Source of the DNA: Apoderus coryli
Lineage: Eukaryota > Arthropoda > Insecta > Coleoptera > Attelabidae
NCBI GenBank assembly: GCA_911728435.2
Contig: OU452201.1
Span: 22,382,001-22,446,000, forward strand
Reading direction: 5' to 3'
Length of the DNA stretch: 64,000 bases
Shown here: positions 34,461 to 43,748 of the stretch, in pieces
Numbering within the stretch: the stretch's first letter is position 1
Layout of the letters: every line of letters begins with the position of its first letter
The notes under the pieces: generated by a model
The model's database searches: none
What the model saw: the letters and a program-made list of their open reading frames with translations, nothing else
Told to the model about the DNA's origin: nothing
Made by a program: the position numbers and the translations under genes

Positions 34461-35642
34461 TCACAAAATACCAGTATAAATTTTGCTCAAACTATTTAGA
34501 TCTTTTTTGTCGTTAATTGCTGATTGGTTTTTATGGATATATACCATTTCTAGAAATTCTCTCCTTTTTTTGTTATTTTCAGTCTTCAGAATTTTGGTGT
34601 TATTGAAATCAAATTTATGGTTAGTTGTATTTTCATGATTCGTTAATGCAGTTTTATTTTTTTTGTCGTATTTGTGACCTTTTATTCTATTTTCCAAATA
34701 TTGGGATGTTTGGCCGATATATACTCCCTCACAATCAACACATGGTATTTCGTAAATAATATTGCTTTTTTTCCATTTAGATGTTTTCGTTTTTAATGAG
34801 CTGAAGTATTTGGAACATAGATTATAACTTTTATGACATACATTAATCTTATATTTCTTCAAGAAATTTGAGAGTTGTTGGGACAAACCATCTATGTACG
34901 GTACAGAGAGATATTTGTTCGAAACTGTATTTTGTTGATTGTTCCTGGATGCATCATTATACATTCGATGCATTCGGTCTTTAAAAATTTTGTTGATCAA
35001 GTTCGAGGGGTATTTATTTTTAATTAACGCATTTTTCGCTTTTTTTATGGCTGTGGATCTAAATTCAGGATCAGATAGTTGGATTGCTCTATCGGCTAAG
35101 CCAATTATAACGGATCTCTTTTGTGACGAAGGATGACTAGAATGGTAGTTAAGATATCGAGACGACCAGGTGGGCTTGGTATACCACTCGGTCTTGATTT
35201 CATTGTGAATTTTATGTAAGGTTACATCCAGAAAATTAATTTTATTGTTATTTTGTGTTTCAATTGTAAATTGTAACCGTTCATTATACGAATTGAAACT
35301 ATTTAGTACGTCGTTGACTCGGTCTTTTGGGATCGCTGTAATACAGTCATCGACGTATCGATAGAAGAAAGGTATGTTTATATTAAGGCTTTCAATGATT
35401 GTTTCTTCCAAATCCTCCATAACCATTTGAGCAATTACACTCGAAATGGCAGCTCCCATTGCACATCCGTTTATTTGTTTAAATAACTTATCTTCGTAGA
35501 CAAAATAAGTTGACTGTAATGTCATTTCCAGAGCATTGATAAATTCTTGCTGAGGAATATCAGTGTGTAGACTAATTTCGCTCCATTTTTTTTGGATAAT
35601 AGTGTGGACAATCGGGATCGGGATGCTGGTGTATAACGACAC
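34461..35642 (-). pseudogene. Penelope-like RT/GIY-YIG polyprotein, 5-prime truncated
   Basis: The open frame of 393 codons has no true start; the first codon is GTG in the middle of the conserved VSLYTSIP motif. It encodes the second half of the Penelope-type reverse transcriptase, with GCAMGAAISSVIAQMVM and the active-site RYVDD (about 35,346-35,357). A thumb with INFLDVTLHK and a linker follow. The C-terminal GIY-YIG endonuclease has EGVYIGQTSQYLENRIKGH (about 34,735-34,680) and TNHKFDF. The usual protein is 700-900 aa, so roughly the first half is missing. The remaining frame has no stop, suggesting a young fragment. Confidence 0.85.
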
Positions 35643-35696
35643 TTCAAAGAGAAAATGAAAAACATAAAAATTCCTGACGACTATATACTTGTTTCT

Positions 35697-36437
35697 TTGA
35701 ATGTAGTGTCGTTATACACCAGCATCCCGATCCCGATTGTCCACACTATTATCCAAAAAAAATGGAGCGAAATTAGTCTACACACTGATATTCCTCAGCA
35801 AGAATTTATCAATGCTCTGGAAATGACATTAAAATAAATACCCCTCGAACTTGATCAACAAAATTTTTAAAGACCGAATTCATCGAATGTATAATGATGC
35901 ATCCAGGAACAATCAACAAAATACAGTTTCGAACAAATATCTCTCTGTACCGTACATAGATGGTTTGTCCCAACAACTCTCAAATTTCTTGAAGAAATAT
36001 AAGATTAATGTATGTCATAAAAGTTATAATCTATGTTCCAAATACTTCAGCTCATTAAAAACGAAAACATCTAAATGGAAAAAAGCAATATTATTTACGA
36101 AATACCATGTGTTGATTGTGAGGGAGTATATATCGGCCAAACATCCCAATATTTGGAAAATAGAATAAAAGGTCACAAATACGACAAAAAAAATAAAACT
36201 GCATTAACGAATCATGAAATTACAACTAACCATAAATTTGATTTCAATAACACCAAAATTCTGAAAACTGAATTCCATTGTTTACTTTTAGACTATTTTG
36301 AGAAAGATCAAAAAAATGATCGAAACGTCAAGATTTATTCGACTTTTCTTATAAAATACAATGTGTCTTTCGTAAAATCGCTGTATTATTTGCAAATTGA
36401 CCTAAAATCAAGAAAATAATTAAAAAAAATTAATTAT
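35697..36437 (+). pseudogene. Penelope-like polyprotein, internally deleted inverted copy
   Basis: This copy begins LNVVSLYTSIPIPIVHTI, the same point as the minus copy. At about 35,833 it jumps from the EMTL codons directly to INKIFKDRIHRMYND, removing about 170 codons including the YVDD active site. A frameshift after TSKWKK separates the GIY-YIG part (36,075-36,270). A second deletion at about 36,270 removes the C-terminal codons and joins to the untranslated end. It cannot encode a working RT. Confidence 0.8.
36291..36333 (+). ncRNA. Hammerhead-like terminal motif of Penelope-like element, plus copy
   Basis: The inverted counterpart of 34,171-34,212, with the same GATC stem, A-rich loop, GAAAC and GTC. 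It has the same changes in the core. Confidence 0.35.
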
Positions 36438-37313
36438 AAATATACTAAAAAACCTAAATTGGCATATACAAAAAAAATGTCTAAAAAAATGTTACAAATA
36501 TTTCCTACTTACAATTTTTAAATGCAACAGCTATTTTGGGTAACGCAGCAGACAATCTGTAATAAATATAAAATCTTTTTTCGCAGCAGCTATAAAAAAA
36601 GCCAAAATTAAAAAAAATTAATATCATATTGACTATTTGACCAACCAGGTGTTTCTCATTTTCTTTAATTCATGTTAAACCAATAATAATAGTAATAAAT
36701 TTCTGTTTGGTTATAATAATAATAGCAGAATTCGTGTTGAACGAACTGCATTCGATTTCGCTCAATTATTATACCTACTTTATATAAAGTAGGTATAATA
36801 CTACGAAAAATAGATTGCTGAGAGGGACATTTTCAGTTAACTTCTTAACTCTAAGTTACCGCAGATATTTTAATTAAATTTTAGCTTTATGATATGAGTG
36901 GCTGTGAGATATAAGTCGCTACATATTTATTTTGTGACTGTCAGTGGCTACTAAGTTAGGTATAACTACAATATCTACGGTTACTGGTTTCCAGTATTAT
37001 AAATGTTACGTTCAAATGTAATTAACCCACATTTGTTTATTGTTTTTTTGGAAAATATCCTAAATAATGTTTGATACTATCTATCTTTTTGTTAATTAAA
37101 TAAACTATTAACTAGCAAACCTACATTACAAATAATTATACACAGCCACACAATTTTCCCATTTTTATTAATACATTTTAATGTTTTAATAATTTACGTA
37201 CCATAGTTATCTAAATGAAAATCAACTAAACATTAACACCTCAATTTTATTGTCATTATATAATATATTAAAAACATACCTCTCATAATTATTACTTAAA
37301 ACGAAATTATTTA
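36438..37313. other. Probable 3-prime flank of the Ig-superfamily gene; 34-bp palindrome at 36,767-36,800
   Basis: This lies downstream of the minus-strand terminal exon, so part of it should be 3-prime untranslated sequence, though no polyadenylation site can be fixed. A perfect palindrome, TATTATACCTACTTTAT and its inverse, occupies 36,767-36,800. Nothing else is recognised. Confidence 0.45.
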
Positions 37314-37603
37314 TCATATCCATGAAAAACAAACCAGTATCGTACAAATGCATGACAATATGGCGAGATCTGTACATGTATATCCCGCTGTATTAGTCAG
37401 ATTAGAGTCTGGTACGTGGTTGTTGGTGTTGGTCAGTCGAGATCCAGAACTTTTATACGGCTCCAGTGTGGAATACCGACTGCGCTCGATAACGCTATTT
37501 GATAGATCCTCATCTTGGTCACGTTCAGCTGAACCTAGTTGATCGTCGTAATCTATTTCTTCATCCACAGAGTTGATGTACGTTCTTGTGGGACCTGGAA
37601 TTT
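37314..37603 (-). CDS. Terminal coding exon of a DIP/lachesin-like Ig-superfamily gene
   Basis: On the minus strand a splice acceptor (TGTTTAG at 37,604-37,610) opens an exon beginning AA ATT CCA. The AA completes a GAA codon with the single G left by the donor at 47,697, giving the join RLY-E-IPGPTRTY. The exon continues with an acidic linker (DEEIDYDDQLGSAERDQDED), then a serine- and asparagine-rich stretch. A hydrophobic C-terminal segment (DLAILSCICTILVCF) precedes the stop at 37,314-37,316. That layout fits a GPI-anchored or membrane-attached Ig cell-adhesion protein of the DIP/lachesin group, which acts at neuronal surfaces. The identity is inferred from the neighbouring Ig exon. Confidence 0.7.
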
Positions 37604-37818
37604 CTAAACAAGATTATGTGCGCATTACACATTATTCTTTAATTTATTTTGTTTGTATTTTGTATATTGCGAGTGACTCATGGATTATCTACTTCCAAGA
37701 TCTTTGTAAAATCTTAGTATTCAAGAGTATTTGTCTAATACTCTATTCTATATGTGAAATGGGAAATAATGTTGCAGGCCGTAAAATGAATTTCAGGCGA
37801 AATTGAGTCAACAAATAT

Positions 37819-37980
37819 TGTTGAAACTAGAAGACATCGTTATATTTTGGACACCTTATATGCATTTATTCTATGTTTATATAGTTTGAGAGATGTCAGT
37901 TTGAATTAAAAATATTCGTCAATCTACGTGTCAGACTTTTCATTTATAAAAGTTCTTAAGGTCTATTTAAAACCTCAACA
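37819..37980 (+). repeat. Copia 5-prime LTR (162 bp)
   Basis: It begins TGTTGAAACTAG and ends AAAACCTCAACA (TG...CA). It is identical along its length to the 3-prime LTR at 42,145-42,306. The flanking AATAT at 37,814-37,818 is the left target duplication. Confidence 0.95.
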
Positions 37981-37992
37981 TGGTAGCAGAGC
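37981..37992 (+). promoter_or_regulatory. Primer binding site (initiator tRNA-Met type)
   Basis: TGGTAGCAGAGC directly follows the 5-prime LTR and is complementary to the 3-prime end of animal initiator methionine tRNA including CCA. Priming is therefore from the tRNA 3-prime end, unlike Drosophila copia, which uses an internal half-tRNA. Confidence 0.8.
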
Positions 37993-38108
37993 GTGGTTGC
38001 TGGTTTAGAATTTAATGCTATAGAACTATAAATAAAGAAAAGTAAAAACAGTGTTCAAAAAGTTGGTCAAGTCTGTCAAAGTTACAAAAGCATTCCTTTG
38101 AAGAAAAA

Positions 38109-41100
38109 ATGGATGTGAGTAAAGCTCAAATAGGTTTACTTGAAGGTAAAAGAAATTGGACTACATGGAAATACAAACTATGCATTTTATTGAGAGGAAT
38201 TAAAGGTGGTCTGGATGTAATTGAAGGTAAACTGGTTGCACCTAAGCCTGTAGAAGAAAATGCAATAGCAGAAGTAAAATCCAAGTATGTAAAAGATTTG
38301 TTAGACTTCAATCAAGCTGACAGTAGCGTCCTTTTAATTTTGACTGTTAATATGACACAAGAAACTTTAGAAAAAGTTATGCGATTCTCAACTGCTAGAG
38401 ATGTTTGGTTGGAACTGCACAGATTATATGATGGCAATGTCCAGGACAAGACGTATGACGTTTGTATGCAATTTTTTAGTTATATAAGACAAGCTGATGA
38501 TGATATTGCGACTCATACCTCGAAGTTGAAGAATCTGTGGAATGATCTACAAAAAGAAATCTCTAAAGACAAAATAACTGCAATAAATCCATGCAAGTGC
38601 GATTTACCTGATGTTCTACTAATTTGTAAAATTTTAGAGACCTTGCCTGCTGAGTATTTCTCATTCAAGTCAAGCTGGATGTTAATGTCAAGTAAAGATA
38701 GAACTATAGACAACTTAACAAATCAACTGTGTGCATATGAGAAAGCGTTACGTGGTAAAACTGAAACCAAGCAGGATGTGTTACATATTTCAAGTAAAAG
38801 AACCCATTTTACCTGTAACTATTGCAAATTAAAAGGGCATAAAGTACGCGATTGTCCCAAATGGAAAGCAGATGGTAAGCCGCCTAAGCATAAGAAACAA
38901 AAGGATAATATAAATAAAACAAATTCCTTACTTGCTGTTACAAGTGACATTCTTTTCTGTGAAAGTGATGAAAATAGTTGGTATGTCGATAACGGAGCGA
39001 CGAATCATATCACCAACCAAAGTGAGTGGTTTGAAAGCTATGTACCATTTGATGATCAACACCAAGTTATCACAGCAAATGGAAATTCAGTAGCAGCCCT
39101 GGGCCATGGTACAATAAGAGTGGAAACACGTGTCAAGAAAAAGAAGCATGAGTTTTTACTTCGAAATGTATGGTTAGTACCTAGTATAAGGAAGAATTTG
39201 TTTTCAACTCTATTCACACAAGATAGAAATCCTGAAAGTGAGTTTGTTTCTACGACAAAGCATTGCCGTTTCAAGTTAAATGGGGAAATCGTTTTAGTGG
39301 GATCTAGAAATGTGTCAGGAGGCTTATATAAATTGGATATGATAAGCATAAGGCCCTCTTTACCAAAAGAAGTCAATTTAGTCAGCAACAACAATGTGTT
39401 ACAACTATATCACGAGCGATTTGGGCATCAAAATAAGAGACATGTAAGAACTATTTTGAAGCGTGAACTAGACATAGAGGTTAACCTAGACAGTGAACTT
39501 TGTGAAGGCTGTTTATATGGGAAAGCTCATGGTTTGAAATTTGGCACCCGAGAAAGAGCTACAGTACCAGGTGAGCTTATACACACTGATGTGTGTGGTC
39601 CTTTTGAAGAGTCATTTTCTGGCTATCGCTATTATGTATTGTTCAAAGATGACTTCAGCAGGTACCGTTTTATTTATTTTATTAAGAACAAATCAGAAGT
39701 GGCAGATAAGTTAACACTAGTTTTGGCTGAAATTGAAGCAGCAAAATATGGCACAAAGGAGCTTTTGTCGGACAATGGTGGTGAATTTGACAACAAAATA
39801 GTAAGAAAGATTCTTGGCCATCGTGGCATAAGACAGAGATTAATCATGCCATATACACCACAACAGAATGGCTGTTCAGAAAGGGAAAATAGAACAGTTG
39901 TGGAGACTGCTAGAGCCTTAATGCATGCTAGAGATGGACTATTTGATCAAAAATTTTGGGCAGAAATGGTCAATACATCTGTGTATATCCTAAACAGAAC
40001 GAGTCAATCAGGGGTAGATGAAAAATCTCCTTATGAAGTTTGGCACGAGAAAAAGCCTAACCTGAAACACCTAAGAGTAATAGGTAGTACTTGCTACGCA
40101 CATGTACCTAAAAGTAGACGTAAGAAAATGGATAAGAAAGCTGTCAAAGGTATTCTCATGGGTTACGAAAATGATGATGGTTACAGGATTTGGTCAATAA
40201 AGCAGAAAAAACTTGTTAGATCAAGGGACGTCATTTTTGATGAATTTAAACCTTTAGAAATTCCAAAACAAGCAGACAATATTTGTCTTCCTTTGTTACC
40301 AATAGAATTTGAACAAGAAGTGCCACAAAATTCATCAAATAATGAAGATGTTGAGGATCAGATGGAACAAGAACAACAGTTGTCTGAAGAAGACCAAATT
40401 GATCAAGATTTCGAGGCAATAGACCCAACAGATGTGACAGATCCAATAGAAACAGAACATGAGAATAGTATAGTACCACAAGACTTAGAAGACCAAATTA
40501 AAACAAGAAGACAACTGAGGGACAGAACAAAAATAAGAAAACCGGTTCGTTTTGACGAATATGCTATGATAGTTGCTGCAGAAATAAGTGAACCCAAGGA
40601 GCCACTAAGCTACAAAGACGCTGTTACTTGTAAGGAGAAAGAACACTGGATTTCGGCAATGAACAAGGAAATACAGTCACTACAGGAAAATTGTACATGG
40701 GAGGTTAAGATGTTACCACCAGGAAAGAAGGCGATACCTTGTAAGTGGGTGTACAAATTGAAGACGAATCCAGATGGGACCATTGACAAGTACAAAGCTC
40801 GACTAGTGATAAAAGGGTATTCACAAAGAAAAGGTGAAGACTACGACCAGACTTACAGCCCCGTAGCTAAAGGAGGAACAATAAGGTCGTTGCTCAGTAT
40901 TGCTGCTAGCAAAAACATGACACTCACTCAGTTTGACATATGTACTGCATTTCTATATGGTAAACTTATTGAAGAAGTTTATATGAAGCAACCAGAGGGA
41001 TACGAAGATGGAAGTAATATGGTCTATAAACTTCAACGCAGTCTGTATGGATTGAAACAGGCACCTAGATGTTGGAATCAGAGATTTAATGATTACATAG

Positions 41101-42137
41101 AAGGCATTGGTTTTAAAAAATCAGATGCTGACCCTTGTTTCTTCATAAAGAAAGTTGAAGACGACGTGCTTCTATTAGCATTATATGTTGATGATGGACT
41201 CCTTGCTTCAACAAACGATAAGTTAAGAGATTCATTTCTAGAAAGTTTACAAGAAGAATTTAAAATCACTGTTAAGCCAGCTTCTTATTTTTTGGGTTTA
41301 GAAATCGGAAGAACAGAAACTGGTGCAGTATATGTAAGTCAGGCTGCTTACACAAGAAAAATTCTTGAACGTTTTGAAATGCAAAACTGTAAACCCGTAT
41401 CAACGCCAATGGTGAAAGAAAGTGTACAATTAGGGAGGAATAATGAAGAGCAATTGAACACTACTTTTCCATATAGAGAGGCTGTTGGTGCCTTAATGTA
41501 TTTGATGACAAGTACTCGACCAGATATTGCCTACGCAGTAAGTGTTGTTTCACGAAAACTTGAAAACCCATCAAATACTGATATTGGAAGGGTAAAAACA
41601 ATTTTCCGATACCTACAGGGTACAATTGAGGTTGGCTTGATTTACAAACCAGGAGTCTCAGAGGAAATCCAAGCCTTCAGTGATGCAGACCATGGTGGTG
41701 ATGACATGACAGGACGCTCAACTTCGGGAGTTTTGAGCATGTTTGCTAATGGGGCAATTTCCTGGCTAAGCCAACGGCAAACATCAGTTGCCATATCAAC
41801 TACTGAAGCTGAGATTGTGGCCGCTAGTGAAGCTGCTAAGGAAATAATATGGATAAAACGTTTGTTTGATGAAATCCTAAATTTAAAGTCAGTTCCAGTG
41901 CTGAAAGTTGACAACGAAGCTGCTATCAAATTGACCCAGAATCCCGAGTTTCACCGACGAACAAAGCACATCCACATTAGACACTTTTTTGTCCGTGAAC
42001 TGGCATTAGATGGTCTAATTAAGGTTGAAAAAGTTTCATCGGAAAATCAACTTGCGGATTTGATGACAAAACCGTTGTTCAAACCAAGATTAGAGTTTTT
42101 AAGAAGTTCAATGGGGTTGACCAAAATATGCCAATGA
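38109..42137 (+). CDS. Copia gag-pol polyprotein, intact
   Basis: A single 1342-aa frame starts at the ATG at 38,109, 128 bp after the LTR, in an AAAATGG context. Gag comes first, ending in a CCHC zinc knuckle C236-X2-C239-X4-H244-X4-C249. The aspartic protease active site is D294-N295-G296-A, where most relatives have D-S-G or D-T-G. Integrase follows with an HHCC finger (about 440-490) and a D494, D555, E591 triad (DD35E). The reverse transcriptase has YVDD at 1026-1029. RNase H has D1192, E1233 and D1268. The length is usual for insect copia elements and no stop interrupts it. The stop at 42,135-42,137 overlaps the polypurine tract. Confidence 0.96.
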   Translation: MDVSKAQIGLLEGKRNWTTWKYKLCILLRGIKGGLDVIEGKLVAPKPVEENAIAEVKSKYVKDLLDFNQADSSVLLILTVNMTQETLEKVMRFSTARDVWLELHRLYDGNVQDKTYDVCMQFFSYIRQADDDIATHTSKLKNLWNDLQKEISKDKITAINPCKCDLPDVLLICKILETLPAEYFSFKSSWMLMSSKDRTIDNLTNQLCAYEKALRGKTETKQDVLHISSKRTHFTCNYCKLKGHKVRDCPKWKADGKPPKHKKQKDNINKTNSLLAVTSDILFCESDENSWYVDNGATNHITNQSEWFESYVPFDDQHQVITANGNSVAALGHGTIRVETRVKKKKHEFLLRNVWLVPSIRKNLFSTLFTQDRNPESEFVSTTKHCRFKLNGEIVLVGSRNVSGGLYKLDMISIRPSLPKEVNLVSNNNVLQLYHERFGHQNKRHVRTILKRELDIEVNLDSELCEGCLYGKAHGLKFGTRERATVPGELIHTDVCGPFEESFSGYRYYVLFKDDFSRYRFIYFIKNKSEVADKLTLVLAEIEAAKYGTKELLSDNGGEFDNKIVRKILGHRGIRQRLIMPYTPQQNGCSERENRTVVETARALMHARDGLFDQKFWAEMVNTSVYILNRTSQSGVDEKSPYEVWHEKKPNLKHLRVIGSTCYAHVPKSRRKKMDKKAVKGILMGYENDDGYRIWSIKQKKLVRSRDVIFDEFKPLEIPKQADNICLPLLPIEFEQEVPQNSSNNEDVEDQMEQEQQLSEEDQIDQDFEAIDPTDVTDPIETEHENSIVPQDLEDQIKTRRQLRDRTKIRKPVRFDEYAMIVAAEISEPKEPLSYKDAVTCKEKEHWISAMNKEIQSLQENCTWEVKMLPPGKKAIPCKWVYKLKTNPDGTIDKYKARLVIKGYSQRKGEDYDQTYSPVAKGGTIRSLLSIAASKNMTLTQFDICTAFLYGKLIEEVYMKQPEGYEDGSNMVYKLQRSLYGLKQAPRCWNQRFNDYIEGIGFKKSDADPCFFIKKVEDDVLLLALYVDDGLLASTNDKLRDSFLESLQEEFKITVKPASYFLGLEIGRTETGAVYVSQAAYTRKILERFEMQNCKPVSTPMVKESVQLGRNNEEQLNTTFPYREAVGALMYLMTSTRPDIAYAVSVVSRKLENPSNTDIGRVKTIFRYLQGTIEVGLIYKPGVSEEIQAFSDADHGGDDMTGRSTSGVLSMFANGAISWLSQRQTSVAISTTEAEIVAASEAAKEIIWIKRLFDEILNLKSVPVLKVDNEAAIKLTQNPEFHRRTKHIHIRHFFVRELALDGLIKVEKVSSENQLADLMTKPLFKPRLEFLRSSMGLTKICQ

Positions 42138-42144
42138 GGGAGGA
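42136..42144 (+). promoter_or_regulatory. Polypurine tract
   Basis: GAGGGAGGA lies immediately before the 3-prime LTR and would prime plus-strand synthesis. It overlaps the polyprotein stop codon. Confidence 0.8.
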
Positions 42145-42306
42145 TGTTGAAACTAGAAGACATCGTTATATTTTGGACACCTTATATGCATTTATTCTAT
42201 GTTTATATAGTTTGAGAGATGTCAGTTTGAATTAAAAATATTCGTCAATCTACGTGTCAGACTTTTCATTTATAAAAGTTCTTAAGGTCTATTTAAAACC
42301 TCAACA
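42145..42306 (+). repeat. Copia 3-prime LTR (162 bp)
   Basis: Identical to the 5-prime LTR and followed by the right AATAT target duplication (42,307-42,311). Confidence 0.95.
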
Positions 42307-42437
42307 AATATTTGGTAAACGTATAGTATTGTATAAAAAGAATTCCATAGGAAAAATTTTGTCAAGCACCGAATTGTGTCATTTTAACTGGTAACAGGAA
42401 TTGTCGGTATTGGACAAATAAATAAAACTTTCTAAAT

Positions 42438-42485
42438 GTCAGCCAACGTTTCGTTCACTGTACGTGAACTTCTTCAGGGCCTATA
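42438..42485 (-). ncRNA. Hammerhead-like motif of the Penelope-like terminal repeat
   Basis: The minus strand reads GGCC, CTGAAGA, A, a six-pair GTTCAC/GTGAAC stem with a five-base loop, GAAAC, the palindrome AACGTT, then GGCT pairing with GGCC. CTGAAGA fits CUGANGA and GTT is an allowed NUH triplet. This is one of the best-preserved members of the family in the window and lies in a recognisable Penelope-like element. Confidence 0.6.
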
Positions 42486-42784
42486 TAATCAAATACAAAT
42501 AAAATCAGTCAACCTTATTTAGTCTTGATCTAAGAAAAACAAACACATAACAAAAACATTAAATTTAAAATGGTACAACAAATATCCATCACAACATGTA
42601 GGTATAAAATATGTCATAGGTATAGCAGCACTATTAGAATAAAATAAAATAGAAATGGTTTTTCTTTAATTTACAAAAACTCAAATACTTTCAAAAATTA
42701 TCATCTAAGGCAGGTGGACTAGACATGGTACTGCTATTCATTCAATATATATGAGGTACAATCAAAAAATAAAAATCACTATAC

Positions 42785-43650
42785 ACTTATATCCAAAACA
42801 AACGAGATCTGAGTGAACATCCATAAATCCGTTATCATGACAACAAACAAAGAGCATTTCAGACAATGATCTTTTTTGGTAATTAACCTCACGATCAAGG
42901 ATTCTAACGCTATTGAAGTCAAAATCGTGGTGTGTCTCAAAGTGGTGTGCTGCAAGGGCTGTCTTTGAAAGAGAATCTATCTTACCAGGATGACAATCAT
43001 TTGCATGCTGCTTCAATCTGAGAGACAATTTATTTTTTGTCATGCCAATATAAACACTATCGCAAGACGCACACGGTATCAAATAAACCACCTCAGATAT
43101 ATTTTGTAGCGCTGTCCTACCCTTCAAGTTAGTGAAAAGGTGCTGTACTTTCTTCTTTGAGTACGTCACAATATTAGTTTGGGGAGTCTCAAGACATTTA
43201 ATAAGTCTATTACTAAGACCCTCTAACTTGTGGAATCTTTAGATACTTCTTTTCCCTAGCGTCAGAAACAGTCGCCCTTGGGCCCTGCGGATGTATAGAA
43301 TTGAACAATATATTGTTGATAATATTCTTAGGATAGTTATTCTGTAACCCAATCTTTCTTAGGATATCAAAATTTTTTTTATGAAATAAAGGATCCGATA
43401 ATTTAAGGATTTTAAATTTAAAAGATCTCAACACCGCGATCTTCGGATAAAGTGGGTGAGTAGATTTAAAATTCAATATCTTCCCAGAAGAAGATGATTT
43501 CTGATACCAATCAGTAAACAGTCCTTTGTCAGCATGTCTAATCACTAACGTGTCCAAGAAAGGTAAGGAATTACTCTGCTCAACTTCAATACTGAACTGT
43601 AAGTAGGTATGTATTGAAATTATTGAAGTACTGTAACACAGTCTGTTCCT
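42785..43650 (-). pseudogene. Penelope-like RT thumb, linker and GIY-YIG endonuclease, broken
   Basis: Minus-strand order: FSIEVEQSNSLPFLDTLV (about 43,600-43,545), the end of the RT, then GLFTDWYQKSSSSGKILNFK and a linker to 43,213. After a frameshift near 43,240 it continues with RLIKCLETPQTNIVTYSKK. The GIY-YIG endonuclease follows, with VYLIPCASCDSVYIGMT and LRLKQH (about 43,090-43,000) and HHDFDFNSVRILDRE. The RT catalytic YVDD part is missing. The C-terminal end past DLVCF is probably read-through. Confidence 0.75.
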
Positions 43651-43748
43651 GGTTTCTAGGGATACTGGTACAGTGGAGGAAGCGTTGGCTGAAATTTAGA
43701 AAGTTTTATTTATTTGTCCAATACCGACAATTCCTGTTACCAGTTAAA

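Larger units (their letters stand above)
34074..36437. mobile_element. Inverted pair of Penelope-like element fragments
   Basis: Two copies of one Penelope-like element face away from each other around an asymmetric centre of about 55 bp (35,643-35,696). The minus copy occupies 34,074-35,642 and the plus copy 35,697-36,437. The outer ends match over about 160 bp (34,074-34,237 against 36,275-36,437). The plus copy has lost two internal blocks, so the palindrome is broken. Both copies start at the same RT codon region, pointing to 5-prime truncation followed by an inverted joining event. Confidence 0.8.
37819..42306 (+). mobile_element. Full-length copia-type LTR retrotransposon
   Basis: The 4488-bp element has 162-bp identical LTRs, a 5-bp AATAT duplication (37,814-37,818 and 42,307-42,311), a tRNA primer site, a polypurine tract and one complete gag-pol frame. 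Identical LTRs and an unbroken frame imply a very recent insertion. It lies in the intron of the minus-strand Ig gene, in antisense orientation. Confidence 0.96.
42382..43748 (-). mobile_element. Shortened Penelope-like element with inverted termini
   Basis: The left end 42,382-42,447 and right end 43,683-43,748 are about 66-bp inverted copies (TAACTGGTAACAGGAATTGT at the left). Between them the minus strand encodes the end of a Penelope-type polyprotein. The left end continues into a hammerhead-like motif. Only the coding 3-prime half is present, so the element is a truncated copy capped by an inverted copy of its own terminal repeat. Confidence 0.7.
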
